Shown in pieces: positions 8,970 to 19,347 of a stretch of DNA of 59,474 nt. This stretch comes from Candidatus Parcubacteria bacterium (GTDB taxonomy: Bacteria > Patescibacteriota > Minisyncoccia > Phycocordibacterales > UBA918), in the NCBI GenBank assembly GCA_021731405.1, contig JAKFXN010000007.1, forward strand, positions 1 to 59,474, given 5' to 3'. The notes beneath the pieces were generated by a model. That model had not been told where the DNA came from. It was given only the letters and a program-made list of their open reading frames with translations, and ran no database searches. How positions within the stretch are numbered: the first letter of the stretch is position 1; each line of letters opens with the position of its first letter. The position numbers and the translations under genes are program-made.

Positions 8970-9072
8970 ACAATCTTTAATTTGATATTAATAATAACGC
9001 TCCAATAATTATACACAAAAATCTGTCTGGGCGTAAGCGGAATAAGCGTTCTGTGTATAAGTCAAAATAAGC

Positions 9073-9330
9073 CTAAATGCCAAAAAGTGACCGTCTAATC
9101 ATCTCTACAATACCCCACGTTATAACCATAATAACCATAACAATTGAGGCTACTACCGCATACTGCTTCCCTTCCTCCCGCTTTCGTTCATCAGCTGCGT
9201 TAATAATCCAAGCATCGAAGATCTTCCAGATAAGAAACACAAAAACAAACGCGAAGAGAACTGGGACAATAATACCGATAAGGCCAAGTATCGCGTTTAC
9301 TAGCTCGGTAAAGGTGGTAGGCGTAGTCAT
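9073..9330 (-). CDS. small 2-TM TrbC/VirB2-like protein
   Basis: FVFLIWKIFDAWIINAADERKREEGKQYAVVASIVMVIMVITWGIVEMIRR. Confidence 0.6.
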   Translation of the reverse strand: MTTPTTFTELVNAILGLIGIIVPVLFAFVFVFLIWKIFDAWIINAADERKREEGKQYAVVASIVMVIMVITWGIVEMIRRSLFGI

Positions 9331-9338
9331 AGATATAA

Positions 9339-9728
9339 TTAAAACGAAGTAACTAGGTTTCGTACAATCTCAGCAATAGCCACCGCTCCGATAATAAGTA
9401 CTCCGCCCACAATTGCGTAGGTAAGTGAGCGCGTGGCTTGCTCCACTTGTGAAGCATTTCCTTTGGCGGTCACATACAAGAAGCCAGAGTAAATAATAAA
9501 GAATACGATAATTGGAATAGCAATAACAACAATGATGTTAAGGATTGCTATCAATAACTCTTCAAGTGAAGTTACTTGAAGTGGGTTTTTTAAAGTAACC
9601 GTTTGTGAAGCTGGCGTAGTTTGTGCCAATACTGCTGGGGCAAGGGTAAGCAAAGTCGCCAAGACCAAGGTCTTAGAGCAAGTTATCTTTCTTAAAATAT
9701 TTTTTAGCATAGGTGTGTACATAACCAT
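9339..9728 (-). CDS. small 2-TM TrbC/VirB2-like pilin family protein with signal peptide
   Basis: IIVFFIIYSGFLYVTAKGNASQVEQATRSLTYAIVGGVLIIGAVAIAEIV. Confidence 0.65.
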   Translation of the reverse strand: MVMYTPMLKNILRKITCSKTLVLATLLTLAPAVLAQTTPASQTVTLKNPLQVTSLEELLIAILNIIVVIAIPIIVFFIIYSGFLYVTAKGNASQVEQATRSLTYAIVGGVLIIGAVAIAEIVRNLVTSF

Positions 9729-11032
9729 TAATAAATTTGCTGAATTCGATTGACTGCGTCACTGGTTGCGGAACGAATGTCACTTCGATTAGCATTAATA
9801 TCCTCAAGCATGGTCGTCAGTGTCTCATTAAGGCGGGTTGTATCAGGATTTAGCCACCCGCGCGCATATACTGCTGACATGTACCCGATACGCCCATATA
9901 CGTCATTGCTTCCAAGTGTAAGGGTACTGCGGTGTGCTGGAGCAAAGTTGTAGCCATCAGCGAGTTGTTTGGCATTTTCAGCGTTTCCGAGTGTCTGCAT
10001 AGCGGTCAAAGCCCCAGCTTTGTTTGGTGCTGTTTTTGGTACTACGAGCGCATAAAACTGACCGTACGTACGCTTCACTGTGGCGTTTGCCCCTTGTGGT
10101 ACTTCAGCAATATCAAAGTTAAGGTTTGGGTTTTTGGAAGCTAGGTCTCGCCCCTCACTCACATACCCAAAGTACAAGGCTAGGTCTTCACTTAAGAACC
10201 GGTCTCTATCGAGTGGTAAAGAACGATTCCAGCTATAGAGTGTGTTTGAGGTGTTGCTAAAATTAGTGAAGAAAGCAGCAGCGTTTGAAAACGGTTGTGC
10301 AGAAGATTGTCCAACTGCCTCATTGAGCCGAATCCCATACTGGTTTTGACCTTCAGTCACCATAACACTTCCACCCTGAAGTAAGAGTAAAGAAAGCATT
10401 GGAAAAGCATTTTTAATATTACGGTACTCACCCATCGCTACCGCTGAAAGTTGGATGTTTCGATTGAAGTCGCGCACGGTGAGCGTAGGCACAACATTGT
10501 TTACTACGTCCTCCCAAGTGGTTGGTGCAGCCAAAAGCCCATTATTTGAAAAAATATCTCGGTTCCAGTACATTACCAGCGGATCAACCGCAATGGGAAA
10601 ACCGTATATGCCATCACTAAGAGCAAATATTTCTGCTCCGTCTATGTACATATTTCTGAAATCGCGTACGGGGAAACTTTCATAGGGAATCGCCTGTAGC
10701 CGTGAACGATGTTTGACGAGGCGGTCATGCGGTAAGAGAAGCAAATCAGGACCAACTTGGTCAGCGAGTGCGTTCACAAACACATCATCAAAATCTTCAG
10801 GTGGGATATAACGATAGGTGACGTTACTGTATCCTTCATCTTTATCCATCATGGCTTGAAGCAAGCTATCAAAGGTACTTGGTGGCAATACCCCCCAAAT
10901 TGAAAGCCCAGCGCCTAGGTTACTTACGTCCTCAGGAGCTTCCCCTTCATAGGTTCGGAGCAAAAAAAGCGCCAAGAAAAACAGTGAGCCAAACACGACA
11001 ATGAGCACTAATTCAAATGGTCGTAGTTTCAT
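9728..11032 (-). CDS. extracellular solute-binding protein (ABC family 1-like)
   Basis: N-terminal TM/signal; GIYGFPIAVDPLVMYWNRDIFSNNGLLAAPTTWEDVV typical of sugar-type SBPs. Confidence 0.8.
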   Translation of the reverse strand: MKLRPFELVLIVVFGSLFFLALFLLRTYEGEAPEDVSNLGAGLSIWGVLPPSTFDSLLQAMMDKDEGYSNVTYRYIPPEDFDDVFVNALADQVGPDLLLLPHDRLVKHRSRLQAIPYESFPVRDFRNMYIDGAEIFALSDGIYGFPIAVDPLVMYWNRDIFSNNGLLAAPTTWEDVVNNVVPTLTVRDFNRNIQLSAVAMGEYRNIKNAFPMLSLLLLQGGSVMVTEGQNQYGIRLNEAVGQSSAQPFSNAAAFFTNFSNTSNTLYSWNRSLPLDRDRFLSEDLALYFGYVSEGRDLASKNPNLNFDIAEVPQGANATVKRTYGQFYALVVPKTAPNKAGALTAMQTLGNAENAKQLADGYNFAPAHRSTLTLGSNDVYGRIGYMSAVYARGWLNPDTTRLNETLTTMLEDINANRSDIRSATSDAVNRIQQIY

Positions 11033-11034
11033 AC

Positions 11035-11583
11035 TTATACTTTACGAACGGCAATGCCGTAGTGATGATCGCCAGTTGGATACTCGCGCTCGAGAATAAA
11101 CTGCTGTCCTTCACAGATCGCTACTGCTTGTTCTTTAGTTATCACGTCTTTAGGTTGCGGCCCAAGTCCTCCAAAAGACTCTGACCAATCAATGATGTGG
11201 AGTACTCCGCCTGGTCGCAATACACGGCGTATCTCAGCAAGAGCCACTTCTTTTAGTTGGAGTTGGAAAAAAGTGTTTACCAAGATAGCAGCATCAAGGC
11301 TACCCGCAGCAATCTTAAGGCCACCCACTTCCTCAAGGTCACACCAGAGCGGGTAGATGTTTGAAAGACCATTCAATCGAGAAAAATCACCCAATTTTTC
11401 AACGAGTACCTTTTGAATATCACACGCATACACTTTTCCTTCTGGACCTACAGCATTTGAAAGTATTTTTAGGAAAAACCCACTCCCTGCACCTAGATCA
11501 GCGACCCTTTCACCGGGTTTTAAATGAAAATGAGAGGCTACAATCTCTGGAACCACAAACTGTCCGGGTAAGATTAAATTCAT
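11035..11583 (-). CDS. class I SAM-dependent methyltransferase
   Basis: VADLGAGSGFFLKILSNAVGPEGKVYACDI motif I; EIRRVLRPGGVLHIIDW. Confidence 0.88.
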   Translation of the reverse strand: MNLILPGQFVVPEIVASHFHLKPGERVADLGAGSGFFLKILSNAVGPEGKVYACDIQKVLVEKLGDFSRLNGLSNIYPLWCDLEEVGGLKIAAGSLDAAILVNTFFQLQLKEVALAEIRRVLRPGGVLHIIDWSESFGGLGPQPKDVITKEQAVAICEGQQFILEREYPTGDHHYGIAVRKV

Positions 11584-11629
11584 TACCCATAGTATACACG
11601 ATACAAAACGGGTTTGGCTTTGAGATGTG

Positions 11630-11673
11630 AAATAAAAAGACCGGCGAGCAACGCTCGCCGGTCTTTTTATTTT
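11630..11673. terminator. terminator hairpin after gyrA
   Basis: AAAAAGACCGGCGAGCaacGCTCGCCGGTCTTTTT. Confidence 0.85.
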
Positions 11674-11685
11674 TGAGTGCTGCTC

Positions 11686-14154
11686 TTAGACAAAGACAAC
11701 ACTGGCAATAGCATCTCCTTCTCGCATTTTCATGACCCGGACTCCTTGAGTTTGTCGACCGAGCGTTGGTACGTCTTTAAGGGGAAGTTTAATCACTTGC
11801 CCTTTCTGACTCATAATAACGAGCTCACCATCTGTTCGCTCATCTTCCTTGAGTACAATTCCGCAAACAATATCTCCAGTCTTACTTGTTACTTTTGCAG
11901 TCTTAATACCAGAGCCACCACGCTTTTGTGTTTTGTATTCTTTGGCTGGAGTGGTTTTTCCATATCCTTGCTGCGTCACAATCAAAACTTCTGCCTTTTT
12001 ATCATCTTTTTTAAACACATCAGCCGAAACAATATGATCGCCCTTACCAAGCTTCATACCAGTTACACCAGCTGCGGTGCGTCCCATTTCGCGTACATCA
12101 CTCTCTTTAAAGCGGATAGACTGGCCGAGGAGAGTTACGAGAGAGACCTCGTCTCCCTTTCCTACGAACTTAGCAGCAATAAGTGAGTCGTCATCCTTGA
12201 GGGTAATAGCAATGAGTCCGCTGCGACGTACGTCTTTAAATGAAGCAGCGTCACTCTTCTTCGCTACACCATTTTTGGTGACCATCATAAGACTCCACTG
12301 CCCTGCCCACTCATCTTTGCGAACCGCTAAGACAGAGGTAATTTTTTCCTCTTGAGTAAGAGAGAGGAAGTTCATAATAGACTTACCCTTTGTGGCGCGG
12401 CGACCTTCTGGAATCTCGTACATCTTACTCTGATATACCTTACCCTTGTCCGTGAAGAACAAGAGATCGCTATGTGCTGAGGTAGTGAGAAGAGTTGTTA
12501 CCACATCTTCTTCTTTGGTATTGAGATCAATCACACCTACCCCGCCACGCTTTTGGGTTTTGTATTCTTCTGGATTAGTACGCTTTACGTATCCGCCAGC
12601 AGTAAGCACAAGAACACTTTCATCGTCAGGAACCAAGTCTTCTTGTGAAAGCTGCTTTACGCCACCTTTTACAATCTTAGTTCGTCTATCATCACCATAT
12701 TTTTCGGCTACCTCAAGCAGGTCATCTTTTACCATCTTCATCATCTTCTCCTTACTCTTGAGGATTGATTGGAGTTCTTTGATGAGTTTTTGGACTTCAG
12801 CCAGTTCATCTTCAATCTTCTTACGCTCGAGACCAGCCAGCTTCTGGAGGCGCATATCGAGAATTGCCTGCGCTTGAATAGCTGAGAATTTGAACTCTTT
12901 CATCAAAGCAGCGTGTGCTGTTGGCACATCTTTGGCAGCGCGAATGAGTTTGATAATCTTATCAATATGGTCAAGCGCCATCTTAAGACCAAGCAAGATA
13001 TGCTCTCGGTCTTGTGCCTTAGTGAGGTCGTACTGAGTGCGGCGGCGAATAACTTCAGCGCGGTGTTTTACATATTCCTGAAGAATTGCCTTGAGTGAAA
13101 GCGTCTGCGGAATACCATCCACGAGCGCTACCATGTTGTAGTGGAAGGTGTCTTCGAGCTGTGTGTGTTTGTAGATTTTATTTAAAACAGTTTGTGGCTG
13201 CGCTCCTGCTTTGAGCTCAATCACAATTCGAATATCTGAAGTAGACTCGTCGCGCATATCGCGAATACCTTCAATTTTTTTGTCGCGCACAAGGTCTGCA
13301 ATTTTTACTTGCAAATCAGCTTTGTTTACACGATATGGAATTGAGGTAATGACAATCATAAAAGCTCCTCGCTTGTCCTCCACAATCTCAGCTTCACCAC
13401 GCACCACCACTCCTCCTTTACCATTGGCGTACGCGTGTGCAATATCTTTTTGATTGAACGCCACCGCGCCAACCGGAAAATCTGGGCCTTTAACAAACTT
13501 CAAAAGATCGTCGGTCGAAGCGCTTGGATTATCAACCAAGTGTGCTACTGCCGCCGCCACCTCACGCAAGTTGTGCGGAGGAATATTGGTCGCCATACCA
13601 ACAGCAATACCCAAAGAACCCATCAAAAGAAGGTTTGGTACCGCAGCTGGAAGAACCGTTGGTTCTTTTTTTGTACCATCGAAGTTTGGCCGCCAGTCTA
13701 CCGTATCCTTTTCAAGGTCACGCAACAGCTCCTCAGCGAGCTTAGACATCTTGGCTTCAGTGTATCGATAGGCAGCTGCTCCGTCTCCGTCAATTGAACC
13801 AAAGTTTCCTTGCCCTAAGACGAGTGGGTAGCGAGTCGCAAAGTTTTGAGCGAGTTTAACCATCGCTTCATATACTGAAGCGTCTCCGTGTGGGTGCAGA
13901 CTACCAAGAACGTCTCCCACTACCGTTGCCGACTTCTTAAACTTTGCAGTTGAAGTAAGACCGTTGAGTCGCATTGAATAGAGGATGCGGCGATGTACTG
14001 GCTTCAGTCCATCACGTACATCTGGGAGTGCGCGCGACGTAATAACCGACATCGCATAGTCGAGGTATGCGGTCTCCATTTCAGCAGTGATGCTTTGAGC
14101 TACTATTCCGCGGGGTGATGCTGGAACCTCGTCAACAATTGTCTTTTTCGGCAT
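11686..14154 (-). CDS. gyrA: DNA gyrase subunit A
   Basis: [26 protein letters not shown]; GyrA C-terminal beta-pinwheel repeats. Confidence 0.96.
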   Translation of the reverse strand: MPKKTIVDEVPASPRGIVAQSITAEMETAYLDYAMSVITSRALPDVRDGLKPVHRRILYSMRLNGLTSTAKFKKSATVVGDVLGSLHPHGDASVYEAMVKLAQNFATRYPLVLGQGNFGSIDGDGAAAYRYTEAKMSKLAEELLRDLEKDTVDWRPNFDGTKKEPTVLPAAVPNLLLMGSLGIAVGMATNIPPHNLREVAAAVAHLVDNPSASTDDLLKFVKGPDFPVGAVAFNQKDIAHAYANGKGGVVVRGEAEIVEDKRGAFMIVITSIPYRVNKADLQVKIADLVRDKKIEGIRDMRDESTSDIRIVIELKAGAQPQTVLNKIYKHTQLEDTFHYNMVALVDGIPQTLSLKAILQEYVKHRAEVIRRRTQYDLTKAQDREHILLGLKMALDHIDKIIKLIRAAKDVPTAHAALMKEFKFSAIQAQAILDMRLQKLAGLERKKIEDELAEVQKLIKELQSILKSKEKMMKMVKDDLLEVAEKYGDDRRTKIVKGGVKQLSQEDLVPDDESVLVLTAGGYVKRTNPEEYKTQKRGGVGVIDLNTKEEDVVTTLLTTSAHSDLLFFTDKGKVYQSKMYEIPEGRRATKGKSIMNFLSLTQEEKITSVLAVRKDEWAGQWSLMMVTKNGVAKKSDAASFKDVRRSGLIAITLKDDDSLIAAKFVGKGDEVSLVTLLGQSIRFKESDVREMGRTAAGVTGMKLGKGDHIVSADVFKKDDKKAEVLIVTQQGYGKTTPAKEYKTQKRGGSGIKTAKVTSKTGDIVCGIVLKEDERTDGELVIMSQKGQVIKLPLKDVPTLGRQTQGVRVMKMREGDAIASVVFV

Positions 14155-14198
14155 ATGTCTTTAGGGCTGGAATAAAAATAATAAAAAGTATAGCACAA

Positions 14199-14660
14199 TT
14201 ACGGTAGTGCAGCTTCTGGAGCATTTTGAGGCGAAGAAGAGGCCCTACTGTTTGTGGTGGTGCCAATCATCACTTCTGTATACATCGGTTGCGGATTGGT
14301 TGAAGTAGCTGCTGTAGTACTGGCTTTATCTTGCGCAACCGCAATATCAGTTTCAGTTAAAATAATGTTTTCAGGGCTCGTAGTAGCATTTACTGCAGTC
14401 GCTGTTTGCGTTTCTGTACTGGTGGCTGTATTGAGTGAGTCTTTTATCGCCGCAATTTTTTTCTTCGATTCAGCTACCAGAGTGGCAAAAGGGGTTATTT
14501 TTTCGGTCGCAACCGCAGGTTCATCAAGTAACCCTTCGCTCGGTAGTGCTACTACCCAAAGGAGCATTACTACAAAAGTAAAAGAGCCAGCGATTCCAAG
14601 GGCGTAATTATCACGCACAGATTTCGGTTGACTACGTATGTGTTGAAAAATTTTTCTCAT
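14199..14660 (-). CDS. hypothetical single-TM protein
   Basis: TM segment then Ala/Thr-rich extracytoplasmic region. Confidence 0.55.
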   Translation of the reverse strand: MRKIFQHIRSQPKSVRDNYALGIAGSFTFVVMLLWVVALPSEGLLDEPAVATEKITPFATLVAESKKKIAAIKDSLNTATSTETQTATAVNATTSPENIILTETDIAVAQDKASTTAATSTNPQPMYTEVMIGTTTNSRASSSPQNAPEAALP

Positions 14661-14692
14661 ATAACTTCTACCTCTCCTTAAACCAACCAGCT

Positions 14693-15316
14693 TTAGTCGG
14701 CCTTTAGCACTCGAACCTCCCCTTCCATTTCAAGAATATCTTTTTTCTTAATAGTGAGCTTATCAACTGCAGACTGACTATCCGCACCGATTTCTTTCAG
14801 AAAAGCACCTAGAGCTGTCTTGTCATAATGCATCGGAATAATGAGCTTGGCTTCGAGCTTCACCGCGAGTTTTGAGGCTGCTGGCACATCAAGCACGTCC
14901 CCACCACCAATTGGCAAGAACAAAATATCAATGTCTCCGAGTTCTCCAAGAATCTTTGGGTCAATTTCTTCTGAGCTAATAGCCCCAAGGAAAATCATGT
15001 TGATTTCTTCAAGTCGTACCTGATAGATGGTGTTATATCGCTCTACTCCTTCATAGGTAGTCTTTACCCCATACCCACGAGCGGTCACGTCGCCAATCTC
15101 ATACTCTCCAGGACCCTGTACCACGTACGGTTCTTTGGTACTGTGTGAGGCTTGGTCAGCACCGTTAAAATTTGGGTGATTAAGGGAAATAAAAGCAACA
15201 TCTGCACCAAATTTTACGCTTGGTAATTTTGAATTCTTTGCAATTGGGTCAAAAGCTATTGTTGTGTCTCCAAAAGACACCTTAAAGCACTGACCGCCGT
15301 GATGTGTAATAACCAT
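14693..15316 (-). CDS. MBL-fold metal-dependent hydrolase
   Basis: MVITHHGGQCFKVSFGDTTIAFDPI, LIIPMHYDKTALG. Confidence 0.85.
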   Translation of the reverse strand: MVITHHGGQCFKVSFGDTTIAFDPIAKNSKLPSVKFGADVAFISLNHPNFNGADQASHSTKEPYVVQGPGEYEIGDVTARGYGVKTTYEGVERYNTIYQVRLEEINMIFLGAISSEEIDPKILGELGDIDILFLPIGGGDVLDVPAASKLAVKLEAKLIIPMHYDKTALGAFLKEIGADSQSAVDKLTIKKKDILEMEGEVRVLKAD

Positions 15317-15444
15317 AGTGGCTCTAGTATACGATATTGTGCTCGGAACCAGAAACTTTACTTATATCCTAGACATTTCCCTGTTTCTATACTATATTTG
15401 CACCACCATTTTGGTACATGAACTTCGGTTCATATTTATTAGTT

Positions 15445-15520
15445 CCTAGCGACACACGTTAACCCTGTACTGATGCATACGGCCCTGAGACTCGGCAGTA
15501 CAGACGCGTGTCGTCGGAAT
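15445..15520 (+). promoter_or_regulatory. structured 5' leader of rpsA (candidate r-protein leader)
   Basis: Nested arms CGACACACG (15450-15458)/CGCGTGTCG (15505-15513) and CTGTACTG (15465-15472)/CAGTACAG (15496-15503). Confidence 0.6.
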
Positions 15521-15535
15521 AACACAAATTAAGGT

Positions 15536-16636
15536 ATGTCAGAAGCTACAGTAGAGAGCACTGGTGTAATGCAGTCTTATGCTGCAAATACCCCAGTCGC
15601 TCCAAAAGAAGGACAATTAATAGACGGGACCGTCTCAGCTATCGGACGAGCACGGGTATTCGTAGACCTACCACCATTTGGTACCGGTATTATCTACGGC
15701 CGTGAATACATGAACGCACGCGATATTTTGCGTAAAGTTTCTGTCGGTGACTCAATTGCTGCTAAGGTGGTAACTGGAGAAAACGAAGACGGATACATCG
15801 AACTTTCTCTTAAGGAAGCTCGTCAGGCTCTTATCTGGGCTGATGCTGAAGAGGCAGTGAAGAAAGGTACGGTACTTAGTCTTGAAGCTAAAGAAGCAAA
15901 TAAGGGAGGTCTTATCATTGAATGGCAAGGTATCCAAGGATTCCTTCCAGCTTCACAGCTGTCTGCTGATAACTACCCACGTGTAGCTGATGGCGACAAG
16001 GACAAGATTCTAACCGCTCTTAACGAGCTCGTTGGTAAGCACCTTTCAGTAGTAATGATTACTGCTGACCAAAAAGAACACAAGCTTATCTTCTCTGAGA
16101 AGGGACTACAGGAAAAGGAAGAAAAAGAAGAGAAGGTTGGTAAGTACGAGGTGGGAGATGTTCTCACTGGAGAAGTTACGGGCGCTGTAGACTTTGGTAT
16201 CTTCGTTAAGGTTGAACAAGGTCTTGAAGGACTCGTTCACATTTCTGAACTCGATTGGGGTCTTGTTGAAGACACTCGAGCTCTCTACAAGGTAGGAGAT
16301 CAAGTACGCGTTAAGGTAATTGAAGTGAAGGATGACAAGATTTCTCTTTCAATCAAGCAACTTAAGGAAAACCCATGGCAAGAAGCAGCGAAGAAGTTCA
16401 AGAAGGACCAAATTGTTGACGCTGTAGTGATTAAGTACAACAAGCATGGTGCTCTCGCTTCTATCGAAGAAGGTGTAGCGGGACTCGTTCACATTTCTGA
16501 ATTCGAGAAGGAAGAAATGCTCAAGTCAACTCTTTCGCTTGGAAACGTTTACAAGTTCAAGATTACTCTCTTCGAACCAAACGACCAACGTATGACACTT
16601 TCATACAAGGAAGCAAACGCTGCTGAGGCAAAGTAG
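15536..16636 (+). CDS. rpsA: 30S ribosomal protein S1
   Basis: Multiple S1 domains: GDVLTGEVTGAVDFGIFVKVEQGLEGLVHISELDW. Confidence 0.95.
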   Translation: MSEATVESTGVMQSYAANTPVAPKEGQLIDGTVSAIGRARVFVDLPPFGTGIIYGREYMNARDILRKVSVGDSIAAKVVTGENEDGYIELSLKEARQALIWADAEEAVKKGTVLSLEAKEANKGGLIIEWQGIQGFLPASQLSADNYPRVADGDKDKILTALNELVGKHLSVVMITADQKEHKLIFSEKGLQEKEEKEEKVGKYEVGDVLTGEVTGAVDFGIFVKVEQGLEGLVHISELDWGLVEDTRALYKVGDQVRVKVIEVKDDKISLSIKQLKENPWQEAAKKFKKDQIVDAVVIKYNKHGALASIEEGVAGLVHISEFEKEEMLKSTLSLGNVYKFKITLFEPNDQRMTLSYKEANAAEAK

Positions 16637-16639
16637 AAA

Positions 16640-16715
16640 TGAGCAAACGAGCGTAGCGACTATTGCGAATTTCCGCCAGTAATTTTTCTTCCCAGAAAAA
16701 TTATCGGCGCATTAC
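16640..16715 (+). repeat. short relative of the structured element family behind rpsA
   Basis: GCAAACGAGCGTAGCGACTATTGC then CGCCagTAATTTTTCttcccaGAAAAATTAtcGGCG; shares the GAGCGTAGCGA tip and CCCAGAAAA loop with element B. Confidence 0.45.
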
Positions 16716-16748
16716 CACCCTGATAACAGAACCACCTTCTAAGGTAAC

Positions 16749-16782
16749 AAAAGACCGGCGAGCTTAGCTCGCCGGTCTTTTT
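16749..16782. terminator. bidirectional terminator between rpsA and pth
   Basis: AAAAGACCGGCGAGCttaGCTCGCCGGTCTTTTT. Confidence 0.88.
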
Positions 16783-16788
16783 GGTTTG

Positions 16789-17376
16789 TTAGTTAAATTC
16801 ATTCATCGCCTTTTCTTTCCCTTCAGTCAAAATTGTTTTTACCGCCTCTAGTACTCTTTTAAAGACATCTTCTTCAAGCTGCTTTTGTTCTTTATTCGTA
16901 AACTTTGCCAGCACGAACTTTGCCAAAACCGCACCTGCCACAGGCTTTACTTTTCCTGTCCAAAAGCTGGTAGCCGCGACCCCAATCCGCACCCGAATAA
17001 ATTCCTTACTTTGTAAGGTTTCAATAATGGACTTAATACCATTATGTCCCCCATCTCCACGATCAAAAGAAATACGCACTTCACCAAGTGGCAAGGCTAC
17101 ATCATCATAAAGCACAACTAAGTTTGAAATCTCTTGGCGCGGAACAAGTTTTTTTACCGCAGCACCCGAATGATTCATAAATGTGTCTGGATAAAGAAGT
17201 GCTACGTCAGTCTCAGCTATACGAACTTCACTAAAAAGACCTGCATATTGTGACGACTTTACAGGTGTCGGTAGTCTGAGTTCTGACACTATATAGTCGA
17301 GTGCCGCGAAGCCGACATTGTGGCGGCTTTTTTTATATTCTTCCCCAGGATTTCCGAGCGCAACCACGTAATACAT
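16789..17376 (-). CDS. pth: peptidyl-tRNA hydrolase
   Basis: MYYVVALGNPGEEYKKSRHNVGFAALD; ORF extends upstream to 17460. Confidence 0.94.
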   Translation of the reverse strand: MYYVVALGNPGEEYKKSRHNVGFAALDYIVSELRLPTPVKSSQYAGLFSEVRIAETDVALLYPDTFMNHSGAAVKKLVPRQEISNLVVLYDDVALPLGEVRISFDRGDGGHNGIKSIIETLQSKEFIRVRIGVAATSFWTGKVKPVAGAVLAKFVLAKFTNKEQKQLEEDVFKRVLEAVKTILTEGKEKAMNEFN

Positions 17377-17463
17377 ATCGCAATATTGTACACGAGCGTA
17401 CGCTAAAAACACAAAGATTGTTTTTACTTTTTTCTTAAAGTATAATAGTGAAACTTTCACGTT

Positions 17464-18111
17464 ATGAACTTGTTCTCATCAAAAAAACACGACTTACAAG
17501 ATGACGTATTGCCGTCTATGGATGAGAATAAAGTGACCCCTAAAGAACCTGAGGAAAATTCAATTATTGAGATACTTCGCTTCTCTCTCATCGCTCTTCT
17601 TATTGTTGTTCCAATTCGCATGTTTATTGCACAGCCTTTTATAGTGTCTGGGGCATCAATGCAAGAAACTTTCCATAATGGTGAGTACTTGATTGTGGAC
17701 CAGGTGAGCTATCACCTACACGCACCAGAACGTGGTGATGTGGTTATTTTCCGATACCCAAAAGACCCTTCAAAATACTTCATTAAACGCATTATTGGTG
17801 TACCAGGAGACACCATCACTATTGAAGACAGTACCGTCACAATCAGTAATGAAGAGAACCCGGACGGTTATGTTCTAAATGAACCATACATCAAATCAAT
17901 GCGTCCCGGAGTGACGATTACCGAAGAACTCGGAGAGCGTGAATATTTTGTGATGGGAGACAACCGTGACGAAAGTTCAGATTCAAGAGTCTGGGGAGTG
18001 CTCCAGGAAGAGCGGATTATTGGCAAGGCCTTCTTGCGACTCTTTCCACCACAAGCCTTTGGAGTCATGCCAGGAGCAACCGAGGAAAGTATTATGAGCG
18101 CCACAGAGTAA
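17464..18111 (+). CDS. lepB: signal peptidase I
   Basis: PFIVSGASMQETFHNGEYLIVDQ, RGDVVIFRYP, KRIIGVPGDTI, VMGDNRDESSDSR. Confidence 0.95.
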   Translation: MNLFSSKKHDLQDDVLPSMDENKVTPKEPEENSIIEILRFSLIALLIVVPIRMFIAQPFIVSGASMQETFHNGEYLIVDQVSYHLHAPERGDVVIFRYPKDPSKYFIKRIIGVPGDTITIEDSTVTISNEENPDGYVLNEPYIKSMRPGVTITEELGEREYFVMGDNRDESSDSRVWGVLQEERIIGKAFLRLFPPQAFGVMPGATEESIMSATE

Positions 18112-18130
18112 TGTACGCCCCCATAACCTT

Positions 18131-19297
18131 ATGAAATATTCACCTACAGACTTTCTCAAAATGGCCACCAATACTGCTGAGCATTTTGGTTTCAAAACAG
18201 CTGACTCTTTCCGAAAAGACCCACTCTGTAAAAACTGTGAAGTTCCTCTTTCATACACTCCAAATGATGAAGATAATAAAAACGATTCTCATAACGGCTT
18301 ACTCACAAACTCTGTATCAGCTTTTTGCCAAGAAAACCTCTATGCACTTAAAGCACCAGTACTCCTCTACTCCCTAGACCAAAAAGCAAACTCCGACAGT
18401 ACTGCGGTTACCTTTAGTATTTTTAATGTCCAGAAAAGTATTGCGGAAGCGATTCTTATCCAGGCCGGCCGTTCTCTGATGCAGGAGCTCGGACAAGAAG
18501 ATCATGTAGTACGTATCAATTCTCTCGGAGACACTGAATCAAGCACCCGCTACAGTCGCGAACTGACAAACTTCCTTCGTAAGCGCCTCGACACTATGCC
18601 TCCTGAAGCACGTGAGCTCATGAAAGAGCATCCTTTTCTTGCCCTCAAGCACCTGATTGAACTAGAACACGAACTCGCGTACCGTAGTCCAAACCCACTT
18701 GAGTATTTGAGTGACCAAAGTCGAAAACATTTCCGAGAGATTGTGGAGTATTTGGATATGACTGAGACTCCTTATGAGATTGATCCAAAGATGATTGAAC
18801 ACCATGAGTACTACTCTGACGCTCTTTTCTCTATCGAACCAATCATTAAAGCCGATGCCCTCGTACCAACCATCTCAGTCCGAGGCGGACGCTATGATGA
18901 ATTTGTGTACCGAAAGACCCGCAATCGCATTCCAGCCGCCGGAGCAGTAGTAACCTTCAGCAATAGTAAGCAACCTGGTCGTATGCCAAAGGCAAAATCA
19001 GTTGAACCTGTTGTGTACGTAGTACAGCTCGGTTTTGGACCAAAAGTGCGCAGCCTCATGATTATCAATCAACTCAAACACGCTGGTATCGCGGTGCGTC
19101 ACGACCTTGCCAGCGACTCACTTTCTGCCCAGCTCCGTGATGCAGAAGCTAGAGGAGTACGCTATACGGTAATTATCGGACAAAAGGAGTTTGTCGACCA
19201 AACCGTCATTTTACGTGATATGAAGGAGCGAAACCAAGAAAATGTCACTCTTGATGCCATGATAAAGAAGCTTAAGAAACAACTCACTGTCGCATAA
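18131..19297 (+). CDS. histidyl-tRNA synthetase-like protein, apparently lacking catalytic motifs
   Basis: RINSLGDTESSTRYSRELTNFL, HFREIVEYLDMTETPYEIDPKMIEHHEYYSDALFSI, C-terminal anticodon-binding-like domain; no GRYREF motif 2, no RGLDYY. Confidence 0.7.
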   Translation: MKYSPTDFLKMATNTAEHFGFKTADSFRKDPLCKNCEVPLSYTPNDEDNKNDSHNGLLTNSVSAFCQENLYALKAPVLLYSLDQKANSDSTAVTFSIFNVQKSIAEAILIQAGRSLMQELGQEDHVVRINSLGDTESSTRYSRELTNFLRKRLDTMPPEARELMKEHPFLALKHLIELEHELAYRSPNPLEYLSDQSRKHFREIVEYLDMTETPYEIDPKMIEHHEYYSDALFSIEPIIKADALVPTISVRGGRYDEFVYRKTRNRIPAAGAVVTFSNSKQPGRMPKAKSVEPVVYVVQLGFGPKVRSLMIINQLKHAGIAVRHDLASDSLSAQLRDAEARGVRYTVIIGQKEFVDQTVILRDMKERNQENVTLDAMIKKLKKQLTVA

Positions 19298-19347
19298 GGA
19301 GCTGAACTTGCGTATCTGAGGCCTTAATGATATGCTCTTTCCCACAT

